From assembly GCA_032139905.1 (NCBI GenBank), contig JAQJDB010000007.1:186001-250000 (forward strand): a stretch of DNA of 64,000 bases. The letters are read 5' to 3'. The translations under genes were made by a program, and so were the position numbers. Source of the stretch: Nitrospira sp. MA-1. Its GTDB lineage: Bacteria; Nitrospirota; Nitrospiria; Nitrospirales; UBA8639. Shown piece by piece: positions 7,897 through 16,231 of this stretch; position 1 is the first letter of the stretch; every line of letters starts with the position of its first letter. Below the pieces are notes generated by a model. The model did no database searches, was not told the DNA's origin, and saw only the letters and a program-made list of their open reading frames with translations.

Positions 7897-9293
7897 TGGC
7901 CACATCCTGGGAACATCTGCTTGGCGGCTATGCCACCAATACGCTGACCGACGAAGAAAAGCGGAAATTATTTAAGGCCGCCCTCAACGATCAGGTCCTC
8001 TTTGATGCCTTGGCCGATGAAGAAGCCTTGAAAGTCATGCTCGCCGATCCTGAGTCACACCGGCGCATTCTGGCCAAGCTAGAAGCAACAGAGCGTTCCG
8101 GTGATGTTTCGGATGAGAAAGTGAAATGGGTGAGCTGGTTTAAGGAGCACACGTCACTTGCCTGGGCGGGGAGTATTGCTGCCGTGGGGCTGGCTCTTAT
8201 CTTTGGGTGGCAAATGGAAAAAGAATGGGGGCCGGTGGTCAGTCAGGAGCAGGAAGCCGCGAATTCCTTATCAAGAGAGGAACTCCCATTTCGGACACAA
8301 AAACCTTCGGATGAAGTTACATCGTCGTTACAGAAGGAGGCACTGGAGACCAAACCGACTCAGCCGGAGCCAATTAAGGGGGAACGTCAAGTTAGAGCCA
8401 AATCGGAAAGCGACGCGAGAGAAAGCGGTCTAGCCATGAGGCGCCAAAGAGCACATGAACAAGTGGCTCAATCCCCACCTAAGCCATCGGCTTTGATTCA
8501 GCCTAAGGTTGGGCGCTCCGTTCAGCCTTTTTCGGTTCCTGCGTCGCCTGATGTGCCGATAGCGGAAAGGGTCCCGCACGCCACAGCCCCTGGCAGGATA
8601 GCCGATCAAACTATGGATGAGGCAACTGAACTACCACCAAGTGTCCAGGAACTGTTTTATGCTGCAAGTGGCTCGCTAGTCGATGAAGTGATTGGTGATG
8701 AAAACGATAACGATAGGGACGATCAGACTTTTCAGGAAGGCCTTTCCAGATCCGGAAAACCCGCTTCCAAAAAGAAGACGTTGTCCGTCCCCTTGGAGCA
8801 AGATGTGTCTGGTGGTGCAGCCATGCACAGTGTCAGAGGGATCCGATACAGCTTTGTCCAACAGACGAAAGAGGGCAAAGATGAGGAGGTGGAAATACGA
8901 CAGATAACGAGGAATTGGTCGGAAATTCGACTGGCAGTAGAACCAAACGTGTCAGGGTATCTCTATGTATTGGCACCGTTGGGCAATGGCAATGGGCGGA
9001 AGTTTTTACCCTTGGAATCAGATAAGGGGGGACAAGCTGAAGAGGGGATCAAGGTGAAATCATTCCAACGGGTGGAATATTCACTTAGTCAATTGCCGGA
9101 TAACTCAAGCAAATCCATTGCTCCTTCTTTAACCGTTTTGCTTTCATCTACGCCGCTTAACGACCTGAGCCAATGGCTGGAAAGTGAAGTTGATATGTCA
9201 GATTTTCAAATTGAACGGACGGGAGGTGCGGTGTTTGTTGTAGAAAGAAACTATTCGAAGGACAAGCCTTTCAGTCTAGGACTTTCTTTTTGA
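7896..9293 (+). CDS. Single-pass membrane protein coupled to the sigma factor; DUF4384-like C-terminus
   Basis: A 465-residue protein starting inside the sigma gene stop codon. Residues 1-80 form a helical, charged cytoplasmic domain. One membrane segment follows (SLAWAGSIAAVGLALIFGW, about residues 85-105), then a long Glu/Lys/Pro-rich, low-complexity linker. The folded C-terminal domain (about 310-465) resembles DUF4384: WSEIRLAVEPNVSGYLYVLAPLG, then GRKFLPLES. The coupling and topology suggest an anti-sigma factor or signal sensor on the outer face of the inner membrane. No classical zinc anti-sigma motif (HxxxCxxC) is visible, so the regulatory role is inference. Confidence 0.65.
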   Translation: MATSWEHLLGGYATNTLTDEEKRKLFKAALNDQVLFDALADEEALKVMLADPESHRRILAKLEATERSGDVSDEKVKWVSWFKEHTSLAWAGSIAAVGLALIFGWQMEKEWGPVVSQEQEAANSLSREELPFRTQKPSDEVTSSLQKEALETKPTQPEPIKGERQVRAKSESDARESGLAMRRQRAHEQVAQSPPKPSALIQPKVGRSVQPFSVPASPDVPIAERVPHATAPGRIADQTMDEATELPPSVQELFYAASGSLVDEVIGDENDNDRDDQTFQEGLSRSGKPASKKKTLSVPLEQDVSGGAAMHSVRGIRYSFVQQTKEGKDEEVEIRQITRNWSEIRLAVEPNVSGYLYVLAPLGNGNGRKFLPLESDKGGQAEEGIKVKSFQRVEYSLSQLPDNSSKSIAPSLTVLLSSTPLNDLSQWLESEVDMSDFQIERTGGAVFVVERNYSKDKPFSLGLSF

Positions 9294-9356
9294 TTATAAA
9301 AATTTACGCCAAAAAATTGATAATTATTTCAAGAATGGTAGGGACGATGTCCCCAT

Positions 9357-10100
9357 TTAATAATCCGTTGAGGTTTTTGTCAGTAATTTCTTTCTTGCAG
9401 TGGTGACGATTATGTCCAATTTGTCAGCTATGTCTTGTGTCTGGTTTATTCTTTCCAATTCACAAATATCAATTACTTTTTTGTGTTGAATGGCATTTGA
9501 AGTTAATGACCAGGCTGCTGCTCTACCTATCATCAAACGATTCCAATCTCCCTTCACATCAAACCAGGGAAGTGCTTCGATAATTCTTGCAACAGGTTCT
9601 TTATTACCTGTCGCCATGAAATTTCCCCATAATGAATCAAGAACCCAAGCGCCTTTTTCAAGAGGAATTTCAGTTACTGACATGGGATTATTTTCGAAAA
9701 GAATGTTGAGATCATCCGTGAGGGTTTGTCGTTTTTGAAGAATTCCATGCACCCTTGTTTTTGAGTTGGTGAAATTGGCATACCAGAGGCTTAACACCAT
9801 TACCCTATACTTGGAGTCCGGCAATGTTTTGAAAGTCTCCATCCATTGAGTGACTTGGTTTTCATTTGCATTAAAAATGCCGGATAGAAAACCAAAAGTA
9901 GGAGGAAATGCTTTAGTATCATCAAGGATATTCTGATCGCTCAAATACTGAATTGCCGAAGAAATTTTTTCAGGTTCTGGGTTAAGGTAATAATAGGTCA
10001 TCCATTTGGTAAATTCTTCCTTGGTTTGCCATTCAGCTTCCGCTGGCCCATAACTAAAAAAGAAAAAAACTGAAAATAACACCAAAATTGTAATTCTCAT
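9357..10100 (-). CDS. Hypothetical exported protein
   Basis: A 247-residue protein of unknown family. It starts with a clear signal peptide (MRITILVLFSVFFFFSYG, cleavage probably after AEA). The mature protein is helical and rich in Trp/Tyr/Asn: WQTKEEFTKWMTYYYLNPEP, later GAWVLDSLWGNFMATGNKEP and a DLNILFENNP segment. The repeated helical hairpins suggest an alpha-solenoid, but no named domain is recognisable. It is transcribed towards the sigma-factor pair and ends 63 bases from it. Its A+T content is higher than its neighbours, in line with the following accessory stretch. Confidence 0.7.
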   Translation of the reverse strand: MRITILVLFSVFFFFSYGPAEAEWQTKEEFTKWMTYYYLNPEPEKISSAIQYLSDQNILDDTKAFPPTFGFLSGIFNANENQVTQWMETFKTLPDSKYRVMVLSLWYANFTNSKTRVHGILQKRQTLTDDLNILFENNPMSVTEIPLEKGAWVLDSLWGNFMATGNKEPVARIIEALPWFDVKGDWNRLMIGRAAAWSLTSNAIQHKKVIDICELERINQTQDIADKLDIIVTTARKKLLTKTSTDY

Positions 10101-10388
10101 TCTATTCCCTTTTCTGGGCCCGTCTTCCCTTTAATCCTAACTAAGAAATCCTATTAATAAATAGTTTAAAAATTCCGGACACCTTTTCAAATCTGGTTTC
10201 ATTTTCTGTTTTAAGTAAAGGCAGGACGGAAAGGAAAGGGTTGCCCTCGTATCAATTTATTCGTGAATTTTTCTCATGGTTGCTCTATTTTTCGGTGTTT
10301 CAGAAATTTTTCTGAAAGGATTTTAACAGTCCTGCCATACCCCCCCCTGTGGAGCGGCATGGGGCCGCTGCAAAGAAGGAGGTAGAAC

Positions 10389-10675
10389 ATGAACGTTACA
10401 AATGGCAGGAAACGATGGTGGGGTTTGGTGGTTAGTGGAGCGCTGGCCGGGTTATAGGCTCTTGTGGGAGCGGGTTTTCTCGGTACGGGAACACATCAGG
10501 TCTCCACTGCCCATGCCGGTACCTATCCCAAAAAGTGTGGGTGAATGGAGATCAATGCGGAAGTCTGGTAGGGCTGGATCCGGAAGGAAATTTCATCCCA
10601 GCCTTCCCCTCCAAGAAAACGGAGGTGTCTATCCAGGTCAGCAGTCCGTTCGCCCGGGCTCAGGTGACCCAGTAG
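10389..10675 (+). pseudogene. Decayed small exported protein gene (in-frame TAG plus one-base frameshift)
   Basis: A strong ribosome binding site (AAGGAGGTAGAAC) stands before the ATG at 10389. The frame then gives MNVTNGRKRWWGLVVSGALAG, TAG at about codon 23, and continues in the same frame as a hydrophobic, glycine-rich stretch ending STAHAGTYPKKCG, i.e. a signal peptide with an AHA cleavage site. At about 10541 the frame must shift by one base to continue as VNGDQCGSLVGLDPEGNFIP and a C-terminus ending ARAQVTQ before TAG at 10673. Two lesions in one short gene indicate a pseudogene. The mature part is a small Cys-containing protein of unknown family. Confidence 0.6.
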
Positions 10676-11235
10676 TTCGCAAATCCCTATTAATATGCTG
10701 AATATGCACGAGAACATCAGCACCCTCCGTATGAGTAAAACAGGAGACCATGAATGAAAGTAAATTAAAACCACTATAGAGTGAAAATGGTTGCAGGTAC
10801 GGTTACATCATTCCTTATCCAACCACGATTCAATGAATATCCTTTTCTAGATTTGGCTGCTTCCTCGCAGAGGGTTTAGAGAAAAAATTTAGAACTGATT
10901 GGTGCCCTGCCTGTTTCTCGACAGGAATAGGTTAAGGGATTGTGAGGAGCGTCGGGTATCTCAATGCCCGTCTCCCTAGGAAAATGTTCATTTTTAATCT
11001 GTGCGATCTATAGTACAATCTTCTTCCTTTTCCAAAAGCGAATGGGGCGATTTTTAAACGTGCGTACCTCCTATCTGAAATAGTTAGGGAATTGAGGCTA
11101 TCTATGGGACATGTGGTAAATGGACGCATAGTAGGGCATATGAAACGCTGCCGTGATTTTCAATTCAGTAAGAACCAAAGGGCTATCTCCGGTACGTTTG
11201 CCTTCTTGGTGAGCCTTCTTGCAAAGGGGGGTGTT
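10676..11235. other. Intergenic region without a recognisable gene
   Basis: About 560 A+T-rich bases. The frame of the following lipoprotein is open upstream of its chosen start from about 11092, but that extension is basic, has no matching domain and would bury the lipoprotein signal. No hairpin terminator or other feature is evident. Confidence 0.4.
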
Positions 11236-11973
11236 ATGACGATTGGAAAGTTGACTAGGCAAATTTCGCTTGTCATGGTGTTCCTCCTTTCCGGATGTGG
11301 AGGAGTGCAGTCGAAACAGATTACCGCATTGAAGGGTTCCCAGTTACCAGAAGAGCAAGGGTGGGAGGTTTCCACCAACGCTGTTCGCCCATTGGACGTG
11401 GTGACAAATGGGAGTCATTTAACACTCAACACGATTGGAGTCCTCAGAGCTACCGACCAACTTCCAGGGAAAGCGTTCATGTGGTTTTACAGGGACATTC
11501 CTTTGGACTTCCAATCAGGATTTTCAATAGAATTTACTTTGCAAGTGCACAAGGTGGAGCAACCCCATAATTTTCTTGATTCGGGCATTATGTTTTATGG
11601 TTCTATCGATACCTCTGCCGGTCCGTTCGCAGAAGAACCACGCAGCCATATGATTTTCTTTGACGAGGATGCCATTGGATGGGGAGACGAAAAAAGGAAG
11701 TTTGCGATGGATACCACCGACAAATTCCACACCTACACTTTAAGGGTTGAGGTCGGAAAATTTGCCCAATTTTATGTTGATGGGAAACTTGCTTTGAAAC
11801 GAAATGACTGGGTGGGAATACCCAGAATCGGGTTTGGGGATATGACGAATGATGATGGGGTCAATGGAAAGTTTTCCATAGGAGACATCATTGTGACATC
11901 CGATTCCCAAGGTCTCCCTTCCCGACCTGCCCCCCGCCGTCACCTCATACCCCCTTCGCGACGCGGTGGTTAG
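11236..11973 (+). CDS. Lipoprotein with a LamG/DUF1080-like beta-sandwich domain
   Basis: A 245-residue protein. The N-terminus TRQISLVMVFLLSGCGG is a lipoprotein signal with lipobox LSGC, so the mature protein is probably membrane-anchored. The rest resembles a concanavalin-like beta-sandwich of the LamG/DUF1080 type: FMWFYRDIPLDFQSGFSIEF, DSGIMFYGSID, FHTYTLRVEVGKFAQFYVDG and PRIGFGDMTND. Such domains bind or cleave sugars, but no catalytic residues can be assigned. The ATG at 11236 is chosen because AAAGGGGGGTGTT precedes it and it starts the signal peptide. The last about 20 residues are Pro/Arg-rich and may be extension into degraded sequence. Confidence 0.7.
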   Translation: MTIGKLTRQISLVMVFLLSGCGGVQSKQITALKGSQLPEEQGWEVSTNAVRPLDVVTNGSHLTLNTIGVLRATDQLPGKAFMWFYRDIPLDFQSGFSIEFTLQVHKVEQPHNFLDSGIMFYGSIDTSAGPFAEEPRSHMIFFDEDAIGWGDEKRKFAMDTTDKFHTYTLRVEVGKFAQFYVDGKLALKRNDWVGIPRIGFGDMTNDDGVNGKFSIGDIIVTSDSQGLPSRPAPRRHLIPPSRRGG

Positions 11974-12021
11974 GGCACCCATTCATAAACCAAAACCATA
12001 GCCTCACCGTCAGTTATTGAC

Positions 12022-12774
12022 CTAGTCTTTCCCATTCCTAGACTCAGCATAATACGAAGAGGGGAAGGGGAATAATTCATTATAGGTCTTTTCCCATTCT
12101 TCTAAGGGGTCTTTGTGGCCTTTGGAAACGATTTCAAGAAAGGAACCATATTGTTGGGCTCGAGCACCATCAATGATCTGTGTGAGCCCATATTCTTTGC
12201 GAAAATTATATTCTGCAAACGCTGCCGAGGCACATTGAAGAGGAAAGAACCAGTCTCGCTCCTGATTGGTATGATAATCCTTTAAATACAGCCGTATTTC
12301 ATTGAATATTTTGCAGTATTGATTGGCCCTCAACCATTTACCCCACACCAACTTATTGGCCTCATCTTTGGTAGGGCTCGTTTTTTGATTCCAGTCTAAT
12401 TCACCAGTGTCTATGCGTTTCTGGGCAAATTCAGGCAGGAAGTGTTTCAATTGGCCAGAAATACCATTGAAACCGGCCAGCTTATGGCCAGGCTCAATCA
12501 TAAATATTTCACAATCCACCTGGTGCAACATGGACTCAAGCAACCCTTCGCGGTTGGCCAATACTCTATCGGGAGCCTGCCATAGGGTTTCTGTCACATT
12601 GTAAATTTCCTGAAGGATCTTCTCCTTCGATGCTTCAGAAAGGTTTTGAATGGATTCATGAGGTGAGGCATGAATGTCTTTTTGTAAATAAGTCAGAACA
12701 ATCTCATATAGGGGATTGGTGGATATTCTTTTTCTGCGATTGAACATACCTCCTAGTTTTTTTAACAACCCCAT
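12022..12774 (-). CDS. Hypothetical cytoplasmic protein
   Basis: A 250-residue, mostly helical, charged protein without signal peptide or membrane segment. The first 16 residues are strongly basic (LLKKLGGMFNRRKRIS). No domain is recognised. The rest contains several aromatic-rich stretches such as DWFFPLQCASAAFAEYNFRKE. GTGGAGGTCTTGT before the ATG at 12774 supports the start. It is convergent with the lipoprotein gene, 48 bases apart, and no function can be inferred from this context. Confidence 0.65.
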   Translation of the reverse strand: MGLLKKLGGMFNRRKRISTNPLYEIVLTYLQKDIHASPHESIQNLSEASKEKILQEIYNVTETLWQAPDRVLANREGLLESMLHQVDCEIFMIEPGHKLAGFNGISGQLKHFLPEFAQKRIDTGELDWNQKTSPTKDEANKLVWGKWLRANQYCKIFNEIRLYLKDYHTNQERDWFFPLQCASAAFAEYNFRKEYGLTQIIDGARAQQYGSFLEIVSKGHKDPLEEWEKTYNELFPFPSSYYAESRNGKD

Positions 12775-13805
12775 ACAAGACCTCCACGAGTAAGGAGTAG
12801 GTTTCCCATACCCGGAGATTCATGAAGATAAGGAATCGACATGAAATCTTTTCCAATCTCTGCTAATGCTCTCACGAATTTACTTGCTGCCTGTTCTTCG
12901 AAAATTGGTTTCTGGCAGAGTGGGATTGAGCAAAAAATTGGCTTTCTATGTCACCGAGGCAATCCAATTTCGAGGGAGTAGTAGGGGCCTTACCAGCTAT
13001 TTATTTTAATATAGCCAGGATTTGTCTAAATGGCCAGAGAATGAATGTAGCCGAATAATGGAAGCAGGGAGGCCTAATCTAGGTTTCTTTTGGGAAATTG
13101 GTGATATGGTGTCCAGCGATTCCACTACGTGAACGAACTGAAAAACTCTCTCTAACTTCTTCAACAAGATTCATTCATCAGTTTTTTGATCTTCCTGCGC
13201 CAAAGACTATTCTATCCCTTCCGGTTTTTCTCCTGTCTTTCAGGGGGGTTGGAATAGCCTCATTTGTGGTGAGGTAGATCAGGGAGAAACGGAGGACGTA
13301 CGAACCAGGAGTGTGGGCAGGAGATCGTTCACCTCACATGTCAATCGGATGGCGCCGTGATGAAAGTTACCCGGGATCTTAGCTGCAATGGTGTGATACC
13401 AAGGCGATGGTGCCGCTAAGGGGCACAGAGTATGGAGCAGAGTGCGGAATTATAGACCTTCCGGAAATCGGGACGCTCACGATCGAGAATTCGGCTCAAA
13501 CGCGAACTGGCACTGGTTACTTGTGAGCTTTCTTATTAGAAAATACCCCAATAGAGGGGTGTTGGATTTACGGCACACTTGCCCGTCAAGCCTCAGTCAA
13601 CTTGACATTCCCAAAGCTGTATTCTATTGATCTACTTTTTATTTTCTTTCCATGGACGTGCGTAGGGGAAGGGAGCAAGGAATCTGGAGATATAAGTTCA
13701 GATCGTTTTTGTTGACGGGCATTGTTGTAACACGGCGGCTCGAAAATCCGGGACTTCTCACAAAGGGAATAATGCTTTGCATGGCCTTGGGAAAGGAGAA
13801 CGTGT
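12775..13805. other. 1-kb intergenic region with possible gene fragments
   Basis: No intact gene. At about 13313-13430 the forward strand encodes a fragment beginning QECGQEIVHLTC and including KVTRDLSCNGVI, vaguely like the start of a parallel beta-helix (pectate-lyase-like) protein, but it stops after about 40 codons. A small hairpin ACCCC-N6-GGGGT lies at about 13543-13558. The rest is A+T-rich, and the promoter of the downstream multicopper oxidase is presumably in its last 200 bases. Confidence 0.35.
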
Positions 13806-15350
13806 ATGAAAAATCCCAGACAAGCAGTATTACACAATGTGCAGTTATTGTTCCTGCTGATTTTTTTTGTTGCGGGTTCGTCGTCAGCCGGTTTCGAATT
13901 TGAAAACCGTCATCATAATAGGGACCGACATCATGATCGGGATCGACATCATAATGGCGAGGGCGACAAAACCACTCAGCCAAAATTTGCCAATCCTCCC
14001 CAGGAGTCGAGCATTGGCGGAATACTCGATACAGAGCTGGTTGTTAACCGACATGAAAAAGTTGTGGCAGGCCGAAACGTTCTGCTGCGATCTTATAATG
14101 GGCTGTATATTCCCCAGACGTTAAGAGTCAATCCCGGCGATACTCTCTATCTACGCCTGATTAACAAATTGTCCGACGATCTTCTGGAACATACCAATCT
14201 CCATACCCATGGATGGAATGTTTCCCCACAACCCGGCAGTGATGACATTTTCATGCAAGTCCCGGCTGACGGGCAATTCAATTACAGCATATCCGTTCCG
14301 GACAACCATCCTCAGGGATTGTATTGGTATCACCCGCATGGACATTTGCCCCAACTTAACCCCGATGCGCCAACGAGGGGGAACACTGAATTCCAAATCA
14401 TGAGTGGAATGTCGGGAGGACTTATTGTAGACGGCATTCTGGACCCTTTCCCGGAATTAAAGGGAATCCAGGAACAAATCCTTCTTCTTAAGGACATCCA
14501 GATTACCGATGAAGGCACCATTCCACTGCAAATAGATAGTAATGCCGGTACTACACGCATGGTGAATGGTCTCGTTAACCCGCGGATGAAAATTCGTCCC
14601 GGCGAGTTGCAGTTCTGGAGGGTCGGAAATATTGGCCCCGACATTTATTACAAATTGACGCTAGACCGGCATGAATTTTTTCAAATTGCCAGGGATGGTA
14701 ATCGTCAGAACAGAATATGGCGCCGTGAAGAGATCTTATTGCCGCCGAGTTCCCGTGTCGAGTTTTTCGTTAGAGGAGAAAAACCTGGAATTTATACCTT
14801 GCGTACCCAAGCGCTGACCACCGGGCCTGCCGGCGACCAATATCCGGAGGCGACGCTGGCCACATTGGTTTCATCAGGACATCCCGATCATACCATGAGA
14901 ATTCCCAGAAACTTGCCTCCTGTAGAAGATTTCAGGGACGCTCAGCCCATACCACCAGGCAAGCGAAGATCCTTCGTCTTTTCCGAAGACAACGACGGCA
15001 ACTCGTTTTTTGTGAACGAGAAACAATTCAATATCAACCGGGTGGACTTTACCGTTCCAGTTGGATTTATCGAAGAGTGGACGATACAAAATGTGACAAA
15101 GGAATTTCATGTCTTTCATATTCACCAAACTGATTTCCAAGTAGTGGAAATAAACGGAGTACAACAAGAGTTCATCGGCCATCAGGATACCGTGAATATT
15201 CCATTTCAAACAGGAGATGTTCCCGGAGAAGTCAAGGTGCTCATTGATTTCCGGGATCCTATTATCGTCGGCAAATTTGTTGCGCATTGTCATATTGGTG
15301 CCCATGAGGACAATGGCATGATGGCAGTCGTCGAAGTGATCAATAATTAA
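13806..15350 (+). CDS. Exported multicopper oxidase with His-rich N-terminal segment
   Basis: A 514-residue protein with a signal peptide (LLFLLIFFVAGSSSAG). Residues 36-50 form a His/Arg/Asp repeat (RHHNRDRHHDRDRHH), likely metal-binding. All four copper motifs of a multicopper oxidase are present: NLHTHGWN (H133, H135), WYHPHGH (H176, H178, H180), FHVFHIHQ near residue 430 and HCHIGAHEDNGMM at 494-506 for the type 1/2/3 centres. Such enzymes oxidise a substrate (metal ions, phenols, bilirubin) and reduce O2 to water in the periplasm. It resembles the CotA/FtsP/bilirubin-oxidase branch; the substrate is unknown. GGAAAGGAGAACGTGT precedes the ATG. It stands alone between decayed regions. Confidence 0.9.
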   Translation: MKNPRQAVLHNVQLLFLLIFFVAGSSSAGFEFENRHHNRDRHHDRDRHHNGEGDKTTQPKFANPPQESSIGGILDTELVVNRHEKVVAGRNVLLRSYNGLYIPQTLRVNPGDTLYLRLINKLSDDLLEHTNLHTHGWNVSPQPGSDDIFMQVPADGQFNYSISVPDNHPQGLYWYHPHGHLPQLNPDAPTRGNTEFQIMSGMSGGLIVDGILDPFPELKGIQEQILLLKDIQITDEGTIPLQIDSNAGTTRMVNGLVNPRMKIRPGELQFWRVGNIGPDIYYKLTLDRHEFFQIARDGNRQNRIWRREEILLPPSSRVEFFVRGEKPGIYTLRTQALTTGPAGDQYPEATLATLVSSGHPDHTMRIPRNLPPVEDFRDAQPIPPGKRRSFVFSEDNDGNSFFVNEKQFNINRVDFTVPVGFIEEWTIQNVTKEFHVFHIHQTDFQVVEINGVQQEFIGHQDTVNIPFQTGDVPGEVKVLIDFRDPIIVGKFVAHCHIGAHEDNGMMAVVEVINN

Positions 15351-15424
15351 CCATCACCGTTCAGTCCCACAATAGCTCTAATTCGAAGGTAACGACTCAA
15401 TCGGTGGATAGTTCTGTTGGTTCG

Positions 15425-15909
15425 GATGGGAGGGTCTATATACACAGTGGCCTAGAGGCCGAAACGCGATTCAGATGCCCTGCCCCACTATCGGATATTT
15501 GGATGATCCCACGGCTTTTTGGGAACTATTGCATGACGGTTGGCTTCATACGGGAGATCTCGGATACATCGAAGAGCAAAGTTATGTCTGGTTTGTCGGT
15601 CGGAAAAAACTGATTATTGTCCGGCGGGGGATCCAATATTGCTCCAATGGAGGTCGAGAATCTGATCGATGAACATCCTCTTGTTCATCCTTCCGTATTG
15701 GTCGGTGTTCCTGATAAACAGATGGCCAAGTGCCGGTGGCATGGGTAATGTCCCGTTCACCTTCGGAAGTCCCATCCGAACGCAATCTGGAGGAATATGT
15801 CTCAACCCGGTTAGCGAATTAGAAGAATCCAGTCCGTTACTTTTTCCTCAATAAATTTCCGCTCACGAGCACTGGAGAATTAGGAATTCGAGACACAGGG
15901 AACAAATAA
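15425..15909 (+). pseudogene. Remnant of an AMP-dependent acyl-CoA synthetase/ligase (C-terminal part)
   Basis: The forward strand carries the C-terminal third of an AMP-binding ligase broken over three frames. First comes RGRNAIQMPCPTIGYLDDP then DGWLHTGDLGYIEE and VGRKKLIIVRRG, which are the hinge and A8 motifs. A frame change then gives NIAPMEVENLIDEHPLV and VLVGVPDKQMAK. Another gives VPVAWV, LEEYVSTRLA, a TAG, and finally KNPVRYFFLNKFPLTSTGEL, the A10-like region whose catalytic Lys site is lost. No N-terminal AMP-binding domain precedes it; the multicopper oxidase ends about 75 bases upstream. It is clearly non-functional. Confidence 0.75.
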
Positions 15910-16116
15910 GTGAGAAGGGAGCGTTGAGTTTATAAGATACCTTCCAGAGAAACAGCGAGTTCGAGGTTTTTGACCATACTGGAAGTCCCATCATCCGAGA
16001 CAAAACCTGTTTTCATAATTATTTTAACGGTAGTCTCCAAACCCCGCCGACTTGCGCAAATCGTTGCTTGAAAATTATCAACTGGCAGAGCCAAATATCA
16101 CTTTGGGTTTACTTAA

Positions 16117-16194
16117 TATAGGGCATCTCTAAAAACTCCTGACAGGCCCTAAAAGGGAGATCCTAAAACTACGGGTTTTTTGAGGTGCCCTATA
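16117..16194. repeat. Short imperfect inverted repeat (possible MITE or IS-end remnant)
   Basis: The left arm TATAGGGCATCTCTAAAAAC and the right arm, whose reverse complement begins TATAGGGCACCTCAAAAAAC, pair over about 20 bases around an interior of about 35 bases. The GGGCA-CTC-AAAAA ends resemble termini of small transposable elements. With no coding capacity this is best read as a miniature inverted-repeat element or a solo pair of IS ends. It sits between the decayed ligase and the stop of the EEP gene, so it could also work as a strong bidirectional hairpin. Confidence 0.55.
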
Positions 16195-16231
16195 GGGTTA
16201 ATTTCCTTATAACGACAACATTTGGTCTCAC

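Noticed and set aside
10389-10675. TAG in the small exported protein gene as pyrrolysine or selenocysteine recoding
   Set aside because: Selenocysteine uses TGA, pyrrolysine machinery is not suggested by anything here, and a second lesion (frameshift) follows.
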